Source of the DNA: Alphaproteobacteria bacterium | GTDB taxonomy: Bacteria > Pseudomonadota > Alphaproteobacteria > Rhizobiales > GCA-2746425 | Length of the DNA: 64,000 bases | Assembly (NCBI GenBank): GCA_024743215.1 | Contig: JANSWZ010000003.1 | Location: 124,001 to 188,000 of the forward strand | Direction of reading: 5' to 3' | Shown: positions 18,395 through 26,711 of the stretch, one piece after another | Numbering within the stretch: the stretch's first letter is position 1 | How the letters are laid out: each line of letters starts with the position of its first letter | The notes under the pieces: model-generated | Seen by the model: only the letters and a program-made list of their open reading frames with translations | The model's database searches: none | Told to the model about the DNA's origin: nothing | Made by a program: the position numbers and the translations under genes

Positions 18395-19287
18395 TTAGGT
18401 CATGTAGACAAACTGGATTCCCAAATCGGCTAAAATCTGATTCAAGATAGCTTTTGCGGAGGCTATTGTGGCTCGATTGTTGATGGAAGATGCCGAATGG
18501 GCGTTCTTTGAACCGTTTCTTTTGGCCATTCGTGGCCGTGGTGGTCGCCCCGCATCCGATCACCGCGCTGTTTCGGATGCTGCCTTCTGGATTGCTCGAA
18601 CTGGGTCGCCTTGGCTCGACCTGCCTGATGAATTTGGCAAATGGTCGAGTGTCTATCGCCAGTTTCGACGCTGGACGTTGGCCGGTCTGTGGGAGATGAT
18701 CCTGGAGACGCTCAATGAAAGTGGCGTGATGCCCGATTAGGTTCAGATGATCGATAGCACTGTGATCCGAGCGCGCCATCTTGCCGCTGGCGCAAAAGGG
18801 GGACTCAAAAAGAAGGTTTTGGCTACTCAAAAGGTGGCTTTACCATTGCCCGGCAGTCGCAGGCTTGACTGCGACGAGAGGGGACCAAGATCCACCTCAT
18901 TGCCAACGCTCACGGATTGCCTGTCAGGGCGGAAATAACAAGAGGCGAAGTCTCTGACTTCAAAGGCTTCGATGTGTTGGTCGATAACGACCTTCCCGCC
19001 GCCAAAGTGTTTCTAGCTGACCGTGGCTACGACAGCGACCATATCCGCAACACGATAAAGCAGCGCGGTGGAACGCCGGTCATTCCTGGCAAGGTCAATC
19101 GCAAGGTGCCAATCCCGCTCGATAACATAACCTATGCTTTGAGAAACCAAGTCGAGCGGTGTTTCAACAAACTCAAATGCTCACGCCGTTTGGCAACACG
19201 CTATGATAAAACAGCCGCAAGCTATCTTGGCTTCATTCAACTCATCGCAGCTCGAATCTGGGTTAGGAGTTTGTCAACATCACCTAA
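18395..19287 (+). mobile_element. IS5-family insertion sequence (IS427-like), inactivated
   Basis: An 893-bp element bounded by 20-bp imperfect inverted repeats, TTAGGTCATGTAGACAAACT at 18395-18414 and its complement at 19268-19287 (18 of 20 matching). It carries one transposase reading frame broken by a stop codon, a frame change and a 39-bp hairpin insert. The size, two-frame transposase and terminal T-N-A-like flanks fit the IS427 group. It opens the IS-rich island directly after nadC. Flanks do not give a clear target duplication. Confidence 0.8.
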
Positions 19288-19300
19288 CATGTTTGAGTAG
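18468..19300 (+). pseudogene. IS5-family transposase, broken
   Basis: GTG start with GGAGG upstream. Frame 1 (18468 on) gives an N-terminal DUF4096-like part (DEFGKWSSVYRQFRRW) and, after an in-frame TAG at 18738-18740, the first catalytic Asp region MIDSTVIRARHLAAGAKGG. The reading then moves to the -1 frame around 18795-18805 (A4G5 tract, possibly the programmed site of this group) as GFGYSKGGFT. A 39-bp insert containing TGA (18866-18868) follows, then TKIHLIANAHGLPVRAE, the second Asp in FLADRGYDSDHIR and a normal C-terminus (NQVERCFNKLK). At least the TAG and the insert are inactivating. Confidence 0.85.
18845..18883 (+). repeat. Hairpin insert, copy 1 (39 bp) inside IS5 transposase
   Basis: Begins ATTGCCCGGCAG and ends CGAGAGGGG. 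Between them is a perfect 7-bp stem, GTCGCAG (18856-18862) with CTGCGAC (18869-18875), and a 6-nt loop. It splits two adjacent Thr codons of the family motif GGFT-TKIHL; taking out exactly these 39 bases restores that motif. It brings an in-frame TGA. Same ends as copies 2 and 3, but in the opposite orientation relative to the transposase. Confidence 0.8.
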
Positions 19301-19719
19301 ATTTTACTGATTATTTTAAATAATATATTTGATGCTATTCCGACAAATTTATATCTTTATTTTGATTTTTATATTTTTTACGATTTTTTAAAATATTTTA
19401 TTATTTAAATTATGATATTTTCAATTTTAATTAATATAGCTTATGGACATTATTATTATAATGTCAAAATGTATTGAAGTGATTCTTAATCTATTTTTCT
19501 CTTCAATATCCATACTTTTGCAATCCCATCTTACCTGGAGATAAATTTGGTCGTCGAAAATGGCTTATTCTACCTTGGCAGAGCGCTAATGAATTTCGAC
19601 AAATATGCCCACAGTCCAGAAATTTGCATACGCGCATGGCAAGCCCGTTAGCAACCGAAAACCTGCAGGCGGCCAAATTTTCCAAGCGAATATGTTCGTT
19701 CTTGGTCATCTTGCCACTT
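19301..19719. other. AT-rich gene-free stretch with a palindrome
   Basis: No credible gene. From about 19300 to 19500 the DNA is extremely AT-rich, with long T and A runs, far from the composition of the flanking core. It contains a perfect palindrome, GACATTAT-TATT-ATAATGTC (19446-19465). The right part (19500-19719) has more ordinary composition and probably belongs to the decayed IS3 beside it. Confidence 0.5.
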
Positions 19720-20455
19720 CAGGATCGCATTACTTGTAAGCTCGGTCCCGTTGTCCGAGACGGCCATGCAGGGGTAGCCTCGCATCTCAGCAATCCGGTT
19801 CTCAGTTCGAGGGCTACACGGATGCCAGACAGCGACGTATCGACGACGGCCGCAAAGTACTCACGACTGAAGTCGTCGATCACATTCAGAATGTGGAACC
19901 GTCGACCGCACGACAGGCTGTCAGATACAAAGTCGAGGCTCCAACGTTGGCTCGCCTCTGGTGAATGGCCATCGGGTTTCTTGTGCCCAAGGTACGCTTC
20001 CTGCCGCCACGTTTGCGCACAGTCGGACCCTCCTCTTTGTCGATGCGATACGGCCTTTTCCAATTTGCAGACCAATCTTCGCGCTGCAGTAGAATATGCA
20101 GGCGTCGGTGTCCGAACTGCCGTCGCTCCGACGACAAGTCCTTCAGTCGTGCCCGCAAGTCAGTATCTTCCGATCGGGCTGCCGGCCGTCGAGACATACG
20201 AGGATTGATCCCCGCCAAAGCGCAGGCCCGCCGCTGCCGGTATCCTTTCTGCATCATGCCCGAGCCCACGGCGCGACGCCGCGCTCTCGGGTTCAGGGAT
20301 TTTTTTTCAGCATCTCCATCAGTGTGGACACATCCATCATCCGCTCAGCCAGCAGTTTCTTGACCTTGGCATTCTCTGCCTCCAGAGCCTTGAGCTTCTT
20401 CGCAGCCGACACTTCCATTCCGCCAAACTTGGCTCGCCATTTACAAAGGTAGCGT
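19720..20455 (-). pseudogene. Decayed IS3-family transposase (orfA and orfB fragments)
   Basis: Minus strand. OrfA lacks its N-terminus and reads KWRAKFGGMEVSAAKKLKAL then a leucine-zipper-like tail ending at TGA (~20300). OrfB follows in pieces: RQRRACALAGINPRMSRR and RRQFGHRRLHILLQREDW in one frame, then [19 protein letters not shown] and IDDFSREYFAAVVDTSLSG (first catalytic Asp) in a second. A third frame carries GYPCMAVSDNGTELTSNAIL (second Asp). The glutamate region is missing. Several frameshifts make it non-functional. It is related to, but different from, the intact IS3 at 25.4-26.5 kb. Confidence 0.8.
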
Positions 20456-20547
20456 CGCTATTGCCGTTGCTCTGTCACTAGATTTCTCCTCCATTTGGAT
20501 TTGAGTTTTGCCCTTTATCCTGAGGCTGGGAGTAGGGAGCGAAAACG

Positions 20548-20757
20548 ATGAAAGCATCGAGGTTCACGTACGCGCAAAAGGCGTTCATCATTAGTCAGGG
20601 CAACGGGAGAAACCGATTGCCGAGGTCTGTGGGGAAGCTGGTATCAGCCAGGCTTCGTATTTCAACTGGCGCAGGAAGTATGCAGGCTTGATGCCGTCAG
20701 AGATGAAGCGCTTGCGTGAATCAGAAGACGAGAACGGGCGACTGAAGAGGATCGTTG
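20548..20757 (+). pseudogene. IS3-family (IS407-like) orfA remnant
   Basis: Starts MKASRFTYAQKAFIISQG, shifts frame after ~18 codons, and continues as AEVCGEAGISQASYFNWRRK and YAGLMPSEMKRLRESEDENG, the classic helix-turn-helix plus coiled-coil layout of an IS407-group orfA. It ends abruptly near 20757, where FkbM methyltransferase sequence begins, so the element has lost its orfB and right end. A second relic of the same kind, with the same MKAS start and a similar upstream GGCTGGGAG stretch, lies at 24.995-25.056 kb. Confidence 0.7.
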
Positions 20758-20759
20758 CT

Positions 20760-21009
20760 GATGAGTGGTGGGGCAGAAAACCGTGGCGCAGTGTATTTTG
20801 CAACAGGTAACGATGAGCAATCCGAGAGCGTTGAAATCCAAACACTTGATAAAATCGTAACGCTGCAATTATTGGATCACACAGATGCAATGAAAATAGA
20901 CGGTGAAGGTTGGTATATGTTAGTTTTACAGCGTTTTATTGATTTTGCAGATAAAATAATTTGGCCAAAATTTCTCATTGTGAAATCCAAAGGACTTCAA
21001 TATTCATAA
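20760..21009 (+). pseudogene. FkbM-type methyltransferase fragment
   Basis: About 83 codons in one frame: EIQTLDKIV, then DAMKIDGEGWYMLVLQ, which match the FkbM methyltransferase block TLDxIV...D-hhKIDxEG-x-E-hxVL. The N-terminal part, including the SAM-binding glycine loop, is missing, cut by the IS3 relic on its left, and it stops soon after the conserved block. FkbM enzymes O-methylate sugars in surface glycans, consistent with the other genes of this island. Broken and probably inactive. The Gly where many relatives have Val (KIDGEG) may be a further lesion. Confidence 0.65.
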
Positions 21010-21068
21010 ATATCAGAAACAATAACTAAAAATGGTTGAAAATTCATGCAATTTGAATAAATAAATTC

Positions 21069-21848
21069 CTATATATTTAATTTCTTGCAGGCCATTCCAA
21101 GAAAACTGGAGGCTGGAGGTCTGTCATCTAAAAGTCCACTGCGTTTTAGCTTTCCCTGCCAAGCATGTGCTATTATCGTATTTTCGGTAATTCGTGAGTT
21201 GGCCTCAGTGTTATTTGAAGATACCAATATTGATGCTAGTTTTGATGGGATAGGAAAAAACACTTCCGGTGAGCTGGCCTCGCTGATCACGTTATGTTTT
21301 TGTGCATAGTAGGTAAGTGCGCGGGGCCCGATATTTGAACGCACTGAAATATGTGGAATATCCCTGCCCAGCAAAACTTCTATATCACGCCTTGTTCTCC
21401 TGCGCCATGTGGACCAGGGTGTCCTGAGCGGAATGGCTGATATACCTTTGAGGTAATCTTCTGTCATATCTGCTTTTGATGGCAGTCCCAGAACAGCATT
21501 GTTCAACTTTCTATGGCTAACCCAACCAAAGGTATACAATGAGTTTTTCAAGGGTTGAATTTGAAAACAATCCAAATCAACCCAAATACCTTTTTCTTGA
21601 GTCTGCAGTTCGACACGAAAGATGTTAGCAAATAAATTATAACGTTTCGACTTGATGTACCTGTATGAAATATGGTCTTCATCCATAATTTCGCGAGCAT
21701 CACGGACGTTATCGTGCAGACGGGTACTGCGGAGATCATCGGGTCTGTAGCTGTAAATGGTTAACTTATGGCCGACCTCTAGCATGGAGGCAACACAAAG
21801 GCGTTCTAGCCAGGATACTGGGCCTTCCCATAGAGAAACTAAGTGCAT
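21069..21848 (-). CDS. Glycosyltransferase with DXD motif (GT32-like)
   Basis: 259 residues. The short start MHLVSLWEGPVSWLERLCVASMLE, then LTIYSYRP, and the DxD metal/nucleotide-sugar motif in GIWVDLDCFQIQPL (~91-104) match the sugar-binding glycosyltransferase family with DXD motif (OCH1/capsular type). NIGPRALTYYA corresponds to the acceptor-side block of the family. No membrane segment; likely a cytoplasmic enzyme that adds a sugar to LPS or exopolysaccharide. AT-richer than the core genes and flanked by IS debris, so probably acquired. Donor and acceptor unknown. Confidence 0.75.
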   Translation of the reverse strand: MHLVSLWEGPVSWLERLCVASMLEVGHKLTIYSYRPDDLRSTRLHDNVRDAREIMDEDHISYRYIKSKRYNLFANIFRVELQTQEKGIWVDLDCFQIQPLKNSLYTFGWVSHRKLNNAVLGLPSKADMTEDYLKGISAIPLRTPWSTWRRRTRRDIEVLLGRDIPHISVRSNIGPRALTYYAQKHNVISEASSPEVFFPIPSKLASILVSSNNTEANSRITENTIIAHAWQGKLKRSGLLDDRPPASSFLGMACKKLNI

Positions 21849-22159
21849 GATATTTCCATAAGTTTACTGTCCAGCGAGTGACTGTCAAATCACAGAAAGA
21901 ACGCTTATGAGCTATTCTATCTTTAGACGCAAATTTGTTTTTGTTTTGGCCCGTCGACGATTGATGCGGCCAGGTACGTTGGAATAACTCATCAAAGTTC
22001 GTCGGAAAGAATGGGCATATGGCCTGCAATCAAATCCGCATCATTCACAAATTGCGTAGTTACTGAAATCGCTGCAAACCCCAGATAGCTAAAGCGTATG
22101 TGGCGCGACATTAATATGAAAGTACTATTAGGTCGGTTGGAACCAAAACTGCCAATAAC
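21849..22159. other. Gap between glycosyltransferase and IS3, with a truncated reading frame
   Basis: The 311 bp hold no complete gene. On the minus strand, 21992-22159 reads as the C-terminal end of a protein (SRHIRFSYLGFAAISVTTQF and VNDADLIAGHMPILSDEL then TGA), open to the IS3 left end, so the rest of that gene has been displaced or lost. I do not recognise the family. The remainder (21849-21990) should contain the promoter of the glycosyltransferase gene. Confidence 0.4.
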
Positions 22160-22209
22160 TGAACCGCCCCGGGATTGTCGGAGGCTCAAACTCCTGAGAG
22201 GATTGAGCA

Positions 22210-22539
22210 ATGACAAACAAAACAACGAACAAGTTTTCTGCTGAAGTTCGCGCCCGTGCGGTGCGGATGGTTCTGGAGCATGAAGGCGAACACACGTCCC
22301 GCTGGGCTGCGATTGTCTCGATATCGGAGAAGATCGGTTGTGTGCCCCAAACTCTCAATGAATGGGTTAAGAAGGTGGAAGTGGACAGTGGTCAACGCGC
22401 CGGTGTTCCCTCCGAGATGAGTGAGAAGATGAAGGCTCTGGAACGGGAGAACCGTGAGCTTCGCCAAGCCAATGAGATATTGCGCAAGGCGTCCGCATAT
22501 TTTGCTCAGGCGGAGCTCGACCGCCCATTCAAGAGATGA
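22210..22539 (+). CDS. IS3-family transposase orfA (IS51-like)
   Basis: 109 residues: an N-terminal helix-turn-helix ([37 protein letters not shown]) and a C-terminal leucine zipper ([20 protein letters not shown]) used for multimerisation and for joining to orfB. It has a good ribosome-binding site (GAGAGGATTGAGC) and ends 4 bp into orfB (ATGA overlap), where -1 frameshifting gives the OrfAB transposase. The family is clear from the zipper and the downstream partner. Confidence 0.93.
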   Translation: MTNKTTNKFSAEVRARAVRMVLEHEGEHTSRWAAIVSISEKIGCVPQTLNEWVKKVEVDSGQRAGVPSEMSEKMKALERENRELRQANEILRKASAYFAQAELDRPFKR

Positions 22540-23441
22540 TCGCGTTCATCGACGATCACCGGGAGGACCACGGGGTCGAGCCAATTTGCAGGGTTCTGCC
22601 GATTGCCCCCTCCACCTATCGTCTTCATGCAGCCAAGCGAGTTGATCCAGCAAAATTGTCCTTGCGGGCAAAGCGGGATCTGGCGTTGAAGCCGGAGATG
22701 GCGCGTGTGTTTGCAGATAATTTTGGTGTTTATGGCGTACGGAAAGTCTGGCGGCAAATGCAACGGGAAGGCTTTGATGTCGCCCGTTGTACGGTCGTAC
22801 GGCTGATGAGAAGCATGGGACTGCATGGGGTTATCCGAGGCAAACCCGTGCGAACCACGGTCAGCAACAAGGCTGCACCGTGTCCGCTTGATCACGTCAA
22901 TCGGCAATTCCATGCACCTGCGCCCAACAGGCTTTGGGTGTCTGATTTTACGTATGTGGCCACTTGGAAAGGCTTCGTCTATGTCGCCTTCGTGATCGAC
23001 GTTTACGCTCGATACATCGTGGGTTGGCGTGTCTCACGCACAGCGCATGCAGGCTTCGTTCTGGATGCTCTCGAACAGGCTTTGCATGACCGTGGCCCAA
23101 TTCACCGCAGCGGGCTCATCCACCACAGCGACAGAGGAAGTCAATATGTATCAATAACGTACACCGAACGCCTGGCACAAGCGGGTATTGAAGCATCGGT
23201 CGGGAGTGTTGGAGATTCCTACGACAATGCTCTGGCAGAAACCATCAACGGACTTTACGAGGCTGAAGTGATCCACCGACGCGGCCCATGGCGCAGCTTC
23301 GAAGCTGTCGAATTCGCCACGCTTGAATGGGTCGACTGGTTCAACAACCGCCGCCTACTGGAACCTATCGGCAATATCCCGCCAATTGAAGCCGAACAAC
23401 GCTACTACTCCATGCTGGACGAACCAGCTATCGCAGCATAA
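22536..23441 (+). CDS. IS3-family transposase orfB (IS51-like), DDE integrase
   Basis: 301 residues with an HTH_21 region ([20 protein letters not shown]) and a complete rve-type DDE core: Asp in [13 protein letters not shown], Asp in [12 protein letters not shown], Glu in [15 protein letters not shown]. It is made as a frameshift fusion with OrfA and cuts and joins the 27-bp ends of the element. No frame damage and no hairpin insert, in contrast to three other transposases in this island. Confidence 0.94.
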   Translation: MIAFIDDHREDHGVEPICRVLPIAPSTYRLHAAKRVDPAKLSLRAKRDLALKPEMARVFADNFGVYGVRKVWRQMQREGFDVARCTVVRLMRSMGLHGVIRGKPVRTTVSNKAAPCPLDHVNRQFHAPAPNRLWVSDFTYVATWKGFVYVAFVIDVYARYIVGWRVSRTAHAGFVLDALEQALHDRGPIHRSGLIHHSDRGSQYVSITYTERLAQAGIEASVGSVGDSYDNALAETINGLYEAEVIHRRGPWRSFEAVEFATLEWVDWFNNRRLLEPIGNIPPIEAEQRYYSMLDEPAIAA

Positions 23442-23480
23442 CTTAAGCAAAACAGCCTCCGACAATCCCGGGGCGGTTCA

Positions 23481-23507
23481 AACCTTGTTGGAAACCACAC
23501 CTAAGGC
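23481..23507. repeat. Relic of an IS481-type terminal repeat
   Basis: AACCTTGTTGGAAACCACAC matches the right end of the IS481 element in this window (31185-31207: AACCTTCTTGGAAATCACAC) with two differences, and the following CTAAG also matches. Only the terminal segment is present, right at the border of the IS3 element, so an IS481 copy once lay here and was lost or displaced. Confidence 0.6.
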
Positions 23508-24162
23508 GACTGCACTTAAATTTGATGAAGTCCTTCGGTAGTTCTGACTTGCTGGCGTTAATGTTTCTTGATAATGCTGCATAATGCTGCGCCAATCAGG
23601 AAACAAAGCGACGGTGGAATGCTTTTCATGTGGTTGACAATGATTGATCTTAGGTCCAAGGCATTATAAATGCAATTTCTAATCCTGAGGTGGATGTGTG
23701 AGTCAACTCGATGGAGAGATCAGATTCGAGGATTCATACAATGGACGGTCGGGTGTTGTCGATTGGATAACTCGATTTATGACTGTATTAGCTGAATTGG
23801 AAATTCTAATGACAGATATGGGTATGCATCGGTCAAGGTGGCTGTCAGAAGCAGAAAAGGCCTCATTCGTGATAAGGCTTCGTCCAAAAACCTAAGTGGA
23901 TATTTATGTTTCTGAAAAACGGACAGTTTGTTCGTCTTTTTTGTTAGAAGGATACAGATAAGTTTGGCTATTGTTTTTTTCGGGGATATATTAAATGTTT
24001 GGTGAGTGTGCATTTTTAACACGATATCGACTGAATTAATCGGTAATTTAAGATTTGTCTTTTGTGTTCGGCGATGAAATCCGTTTACCTCAAAACAAAT
24101 ACCGTTTTCATTAATTAAATATAATAAAAAATTAAATTGCCATCATATCAGAGCATTGCATT
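23508..24162. other. AT-rich intergenic stretch, 655 bp
   Basis: Apart from one weak 65-codon frame (23698-23895, separate entry) I see no gene. It contains a short tandem TAATGCTGCATAATGCTGC (23572-23590), long A/T runs and, near 24060-24160, the likely promoter of the P-loop gene. Composition is much more AT-rich than the core and like the rest of the glycan island. Confidence 0.4.
23698..23895 (+). CDS. Short hypothetical protein, doubtful
   Basis: A 65-residue frame from GTG 23698 with GAGGTGGAT just upstream as a fair ribosome-binding site. It contains a predicted amphipathic helix (VVDWITRFMTVLAELEILM) and no recognised motif. It could be a remnant of a larger island gene. Low confidence because the length is near what chance gives in this AT-rich DNA. 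Confidence 0.25.
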   Translation: MSQLDGEIRFEDSYNGRSGVVDWITRFMTVLAELEILMTDMGMHRSRWLSEAEKASFVIRLRPKT

Positions 24163-24864
24163 TTGAATTATTTATTTATTGTGTCTGGGCCCTCCGGTTG
24201 TGGGAAAACTTCGTTTGTGCGCTTGCTGTACCGACGAAAATTAAATAAAGATATTTCAGAACTTCTTCCAGAATGCGTGACGATGGCTTTGAGCATTGAC
24301 GCAAAATATCCTGATCGCGCATTGAAAGGCAGTATGTGTGATCGAAACGGTTGCCCAATTGTGCCCGTTGATGTCATTGATGCAGACCCTGCGAGCTATG
24401 AATGCATCATGTTTCACAATGCTCTTAACAGGTTGGCGAAAAATGGGATAATGCGGTTGTCGCAAGATGCTGCCTTGCTGCGGTTTCTGGCTAGGAATCC
24501 AAGAAAAATTGTTTTGATAAATATTAACACAAGTAGAGAGCAGCTTGTAAAATTCTATACGCATCGTTCGTTTGGGCGAGAAGGGATTGGTCTTTTCAGT
24601 GTTTTGTTGGCTGTTGTAAGCATGCGTCTTGGAAAAGTGCGGACAGCAATCAAATATGGCTATTCAGGATTTACTGAGCAGCTTGAGTCGAGATGGATAC
24701 AGATTCAAAAAGATGTGTTTTTTCATGTTTGGAAACGCAGTCCGGAAACGCAGTTCGTATTGTTGGATATAAGTCCGGTTACAGACAAGAATGGCGTTGA
24801 TGGATTTAGTCTTGATTCCGTCAAAACATTTGACGGAATCAACCCTTGTGTTTTTGATGATTAG
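24163..24864 (+). CDS. P-loop NTPase/kinase-like protein of unknown function
   Basis: 233 residues from TTG 24163. The N-terminal P-loop FIVSGPSGCGKTSFVRLLY (Walker A GPSGCGKT) resembles guanylate-kinase/adenylate-kinase-type nucleotide-binding domains; a hydrophobic strand before KIVLININTSREQLVKFY (~110-130) may form the core sheet, and SFGREG could be a phosphate-contact loop. I do not recognise a named family. It stands alone on the plus strand between IS relics and surface-glycan genes, so it may modify a sugar or act on a glycosyl carrier, but that is only context. Confidence 0.6.
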   Translation: MNYLFIVSGPSGCGKTSFVRLLYRRKLNKDISELLPECVTMALSIDAKYPDRALKGSMCDRNGCPIVPVDVIDADPASYECIMFHNALNRLAKNGIMRLSQDAALLRFLARNPRKIVLININTSREQLVKFYTHRSFGREGIGLFSVLLAVVSMRLGKVRTAIKYGYSGFTEQLESRWIQIQKDVFFHVWKRSPETQFVLLDISPVTDKNGVDGFSLDSVKTFDGINPCVFDD

Positions 24865-24994
24865 ATTTTTTATCGTAAAGATGAATTTGCCACGTAAAAT
24901 GTCTCTAGGAGGTGGCGCGTTTGAAAGCCGAACTTAGGTGATGTGCCTCTTAAAAACGTCCTCAATTTTGGTTAGAGTTTTCCGTTAGTTTTTC

Positions 24995-25056
24995 TTGGCT
25001 GGGAGAGGGGCGGGAACGCATGAAAGCATCAAAGTTCACAGACGCGCAAGTGATTG
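24995..25056 (+). pseudogene. IS3 (IS407-like) orfA start, cut by another IS
   Basis: MKASKFTDAQVI is the first dozen codons of an IS407-type orfA (start 25020), with the same GGCTGGGAG-type leader as the relic at 20.55 kb. The frame is cut at about 25056 by the TGACCTGCTCCCC end of the next IS3 element. Nothing of the remainder is recognisable beyond 26615. Confidence 0.6.
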
Positions 25057-25085
25057 TGACCTGCTCCCCAGATTGTACCCGTTTT

Positions 25086-25349
25086 TCAGCTATCTCTGTT
25101 CCAGTTTTGGTCTTGTGACCGGGTTACAAATTCATTGGGTGTGAGCCCGTTGAGGCTCGTATGTGGTCTTTGAGTGTTGTAGTCAATTCTCCATTCTTGG
25201 ATCATATTTCGGGCTGTTGGCAAGTTTGAGAACACGTGTTCGTTCAGGCATTCATCTCTCAACCGCCCATTGAACCTTTCGACGAAGCTGTTCTGCATCA
25301 TTGCCCGGCAGGCAAGCGAAGCGCCGCCGAGAGGTGGGGTTTTCCCGGT
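25086..25349 (-). pseudogene. IS3-family orfB C-terminal fragment of element A
   Basis: Minus strand. Reading starts in PGKP next to the inner IS3 end, is broken by a 38-bp hairpin insert, and continues MQNSFVERFNGRLRDECLNE with the catalytic Glu (FVERFNG), then NTQRPHTSLNGLTPNEFV, the usual OrfB C-terminus. Compared with the intact element B ([15 protein letters not shown]), only the insert separates P from M. The N-terminal two thirds of OrfB are absent. Confidence 0.8.
25300..25337 (-). repeat. Hairpin insert, copy 2 (38 bp) inside IS3 orfB
   Basis: On the plus strand it begins ATTGCCCGGCAGGCAA and ends CCGAGAGGTGG. In transposase-sense RNA the centre folds as GGCGGCG-CUU-CGCUUGCC, with one bulge and a G-U pair that exists only on that strand. 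It sits between the Pro and Met codons of PGKP-MQN, six codons before the catalytic Glu. Removing 38 bases restores frame and motif exactly (AAA CC|G ATG CAG). Confidence 0.8.
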
Positions 25350-25415
25350 TTGACCTGAGACCCGTTTCTTCATCCATTTTTGAGTAGAATTCGTCCTTTA
25401 TAAGGAGACGAATAA

Positions 25416-25682
25416 ATGAGATCATCACGGTTCAGCGACGAGCAGATCATTGGCATGATAAAGGAGCAGGAAGCTGGGATGCCGACTGCTGAGGTTTGCC
25501 GGAAGCACGGCATCAGCACTGCGTCGTTCTACAAATACAAAGCGAAGTTTGGCGGCTTGGAGGTTTCTGATACCCGCAAGCTCAAAGCACTTGAAGACGA
25601 GAATGCCAAGCTGAAGAAGTTGCTAGCAGAGCAAATGCTCGACAACGCTATGCTGAAGGATGTGAACTCAAAAAAGTGGTAA
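25416..25682 (+). CDS. IS3-family transposase orfA (element B)
   Basis: 88 residues: Transposase_8 helix-turn-helix ([38 protein letters not shown]) and a leucine zipper ([20 protein letters not shown]). It overlaps orfB by 7 bp across an A6G tract (AAAAAAGTGG, near 25671-25680), the expected -1 frameshift site giving OrfAB. Start ATG 25416 with AAGGAGACG upstream. Confidence 0.93.
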   Translation: MRSSRFSDEQIIGMIKEQEAGMPTAEVCRKHGISTASFYKYKAKFGGLEVSDTRKLKALEDENAKLKKLLAEQMLDNAMLKDVNSKKW

Positions 25683-26515
25683 CACCCGCCGCCAGGAGGC
25701 AAGCCGTGGTTCACTTGTGCCAAGAGCACAGAGTGAGCCAGCGACGGGCGTGTAACGTGCTTCAGATTGATCGCTCTAGTGTCCGCTATAAAAGCGTTCG
25801 CCCTGATGATACGCATTTGCGCGAAGCGATGAAGAAGGTCGCTGCAGAGCGTCGTCGCTTTGGCTACAGGCGTATTCACGTGATGCTGGAGCGTCAGGGT
25901 ATCTTCATGAACCAAAAGAAGCTTCGACGGCTTTATCGAGAAGAGAAGCTGCAAGTGCGTAAGCGTGGTGGTCGTAAACGGGCTTTGGGTACACGCAGAC
26001 CTATGGTTCTACCAAGCAGAGTCAATGAACGGTGGAGCCTCGACTTCGTGTCGGACGCGTTCACCGATGGTCGCCGGTTCCGCGTTCTGGCTGTTGTCGA
26101 TGACTTCAACAGAGAATGCTTGGCACTCGTAGCGGATACATCATTGTCAGGTTTGCGCATGACACGGGAATTGGATGACATCATCAAACAACGTGGGCGG
26201 CCACATACAATTGTCAGCGATAACGGCACCGAGATGACGAGCATAGCTGTGTTGAGGTGGTGTCAGGAAACGGGTATCGAATGGCATTACATAGCTCCCG
26301 GCAAGCCGATGCAGAATGGCTTTGTCGAAAGCTTCAACGGCAGCTTCAGGGACGAATGTTTGAACGAGACGCTCTTCTCGTCATTACCTCACGCACGACA
26401 ACAGATCACCGAATGGAAGGAGGACTACAACATCGAAAGGCCACACTCATCATTGGGCAATATCACGCCCAATGAATTCGCCATGAAAATGGTATTGCAA
26501 AAACTGGCCGCCTAA
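25676..26515 (+). CDS. IS3-family transposase orfB (element B)
   Basis: 279 residues, full length, no breaks. HTH_21 region [17 protein letters not shown], then the DDE integrase core: Asp in [11 protein letters not shown], Asp in [13 protein letters not shown], Glu in [16 protein letters not shown]. Translated as a fusion with OrfA. It is the uninterrupted reference that shows exactly where copy 2 of the hairpin insert sits in element A. Confidence 0.95.
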   Translation: MVTPAARRQAVVHLCQEHRVSQRRACNVLQIDRSSVRYKSVRPDDTHLREAMKKVAAERRRFGYRRIHVMLERQGIFMNQKKLRRLYREEKLQVRKRGGRKRALGTRRPMVLPSRVNERWSLDFVSDAFTDGRRFRVLAVVDDFNRECLALVADTSLSGLRMTRELDDIIKQRGRPHTIVSDNGTEMTSIAVLRWCQETGIEWHYIAPGKPMQNGFVESFNGSFRDECLNETLFSSLPHARQQITEWKEDYNIERPHSSLGNITPNEFAMKMVLQKLAA

Positions 26516-26711
26516 GGTCAAAAACATACCGACGAATTCTCCAAAAGACCGGAGGAGAGTTGGGTCTCAGGTCAAGACTAACTTCAAATCAGGGAGTTTT
26601 CAGGGGAGCAGGTCAATCGGCATGGTTTCTGTTTATGATCAGCTGGAAACATACGGTAAGATCTGCGTCATTTCCATGATCGATACTTTTTCACATTATC
26701 GTTTCACGATT

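Larger units (their letters stand above)
22160..23480 (+). mobile_element. IS3-family insertion sequence (IS51-like), apparently intact
   Basis: 1321 bp with perfect 27-bp terminal inverted repeats beginning TGAACCGCCCCGGGATTGTC (22160-22186 and 23454-23480). The 3-bp direct repeat AAC on each side (22157-22159 and 23481-23483) fits the target duplication of the family. It contains overlapping orfA and orfB in the usual -1 arrangement. Intact ends, target duplication and frames suggest recent insertion. On its right it abuts the relic of an IS481 end. Confidence 0.93.
25350..26575 (+). mobile_element. Inner IS3-family element (B), intact
   Basis: 1226 bp with perfect 14-bp terminal repeats TTGACCTGAGACCC (25350-25363) and the complement (26562-26575). 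It carries intact orfA and orfB on the plus strand with the usual overlap. It has jumped into the orfB of element A, in opposite orientation, close to that gene's hairpin insert (13 bp from it). Confidence 0.88.
25057..26615 (-). mobile_element. Outer IS3-family element (A), gutted by a second IS3
   Basis: Bounded by perfect 13-bp inverted repeats TGACCTGCTCCCC (25057-25069) and its complement (26603-26615). Only two pieces of the element itself remain: 25057-25349, holding the C-terminal end of its orfB on the minus strand, and 26576-26615, 40 bp of the opposite end. Everything between is another IS3 (25350-26575). The missing orfA and most of orfB show that the inner insertion was accompanied or followed by a deletion. 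Confidence 0.75.

Noticed and set aside
19624-20208. 194-codon plus-strand frame across the decayed IS3
   Set aside because: It is the reverse of transposase sequence on the minus strand and has no domain of its own.
20281-20300. A fourth hairpin insert near the GCTCTCGGG at the orfA/orfB junction of the decayed IS3
   Set aside because: Only the CTCTCGG core matches; neither the TGCCGGGCAAT end nor a matching hairpin follows.
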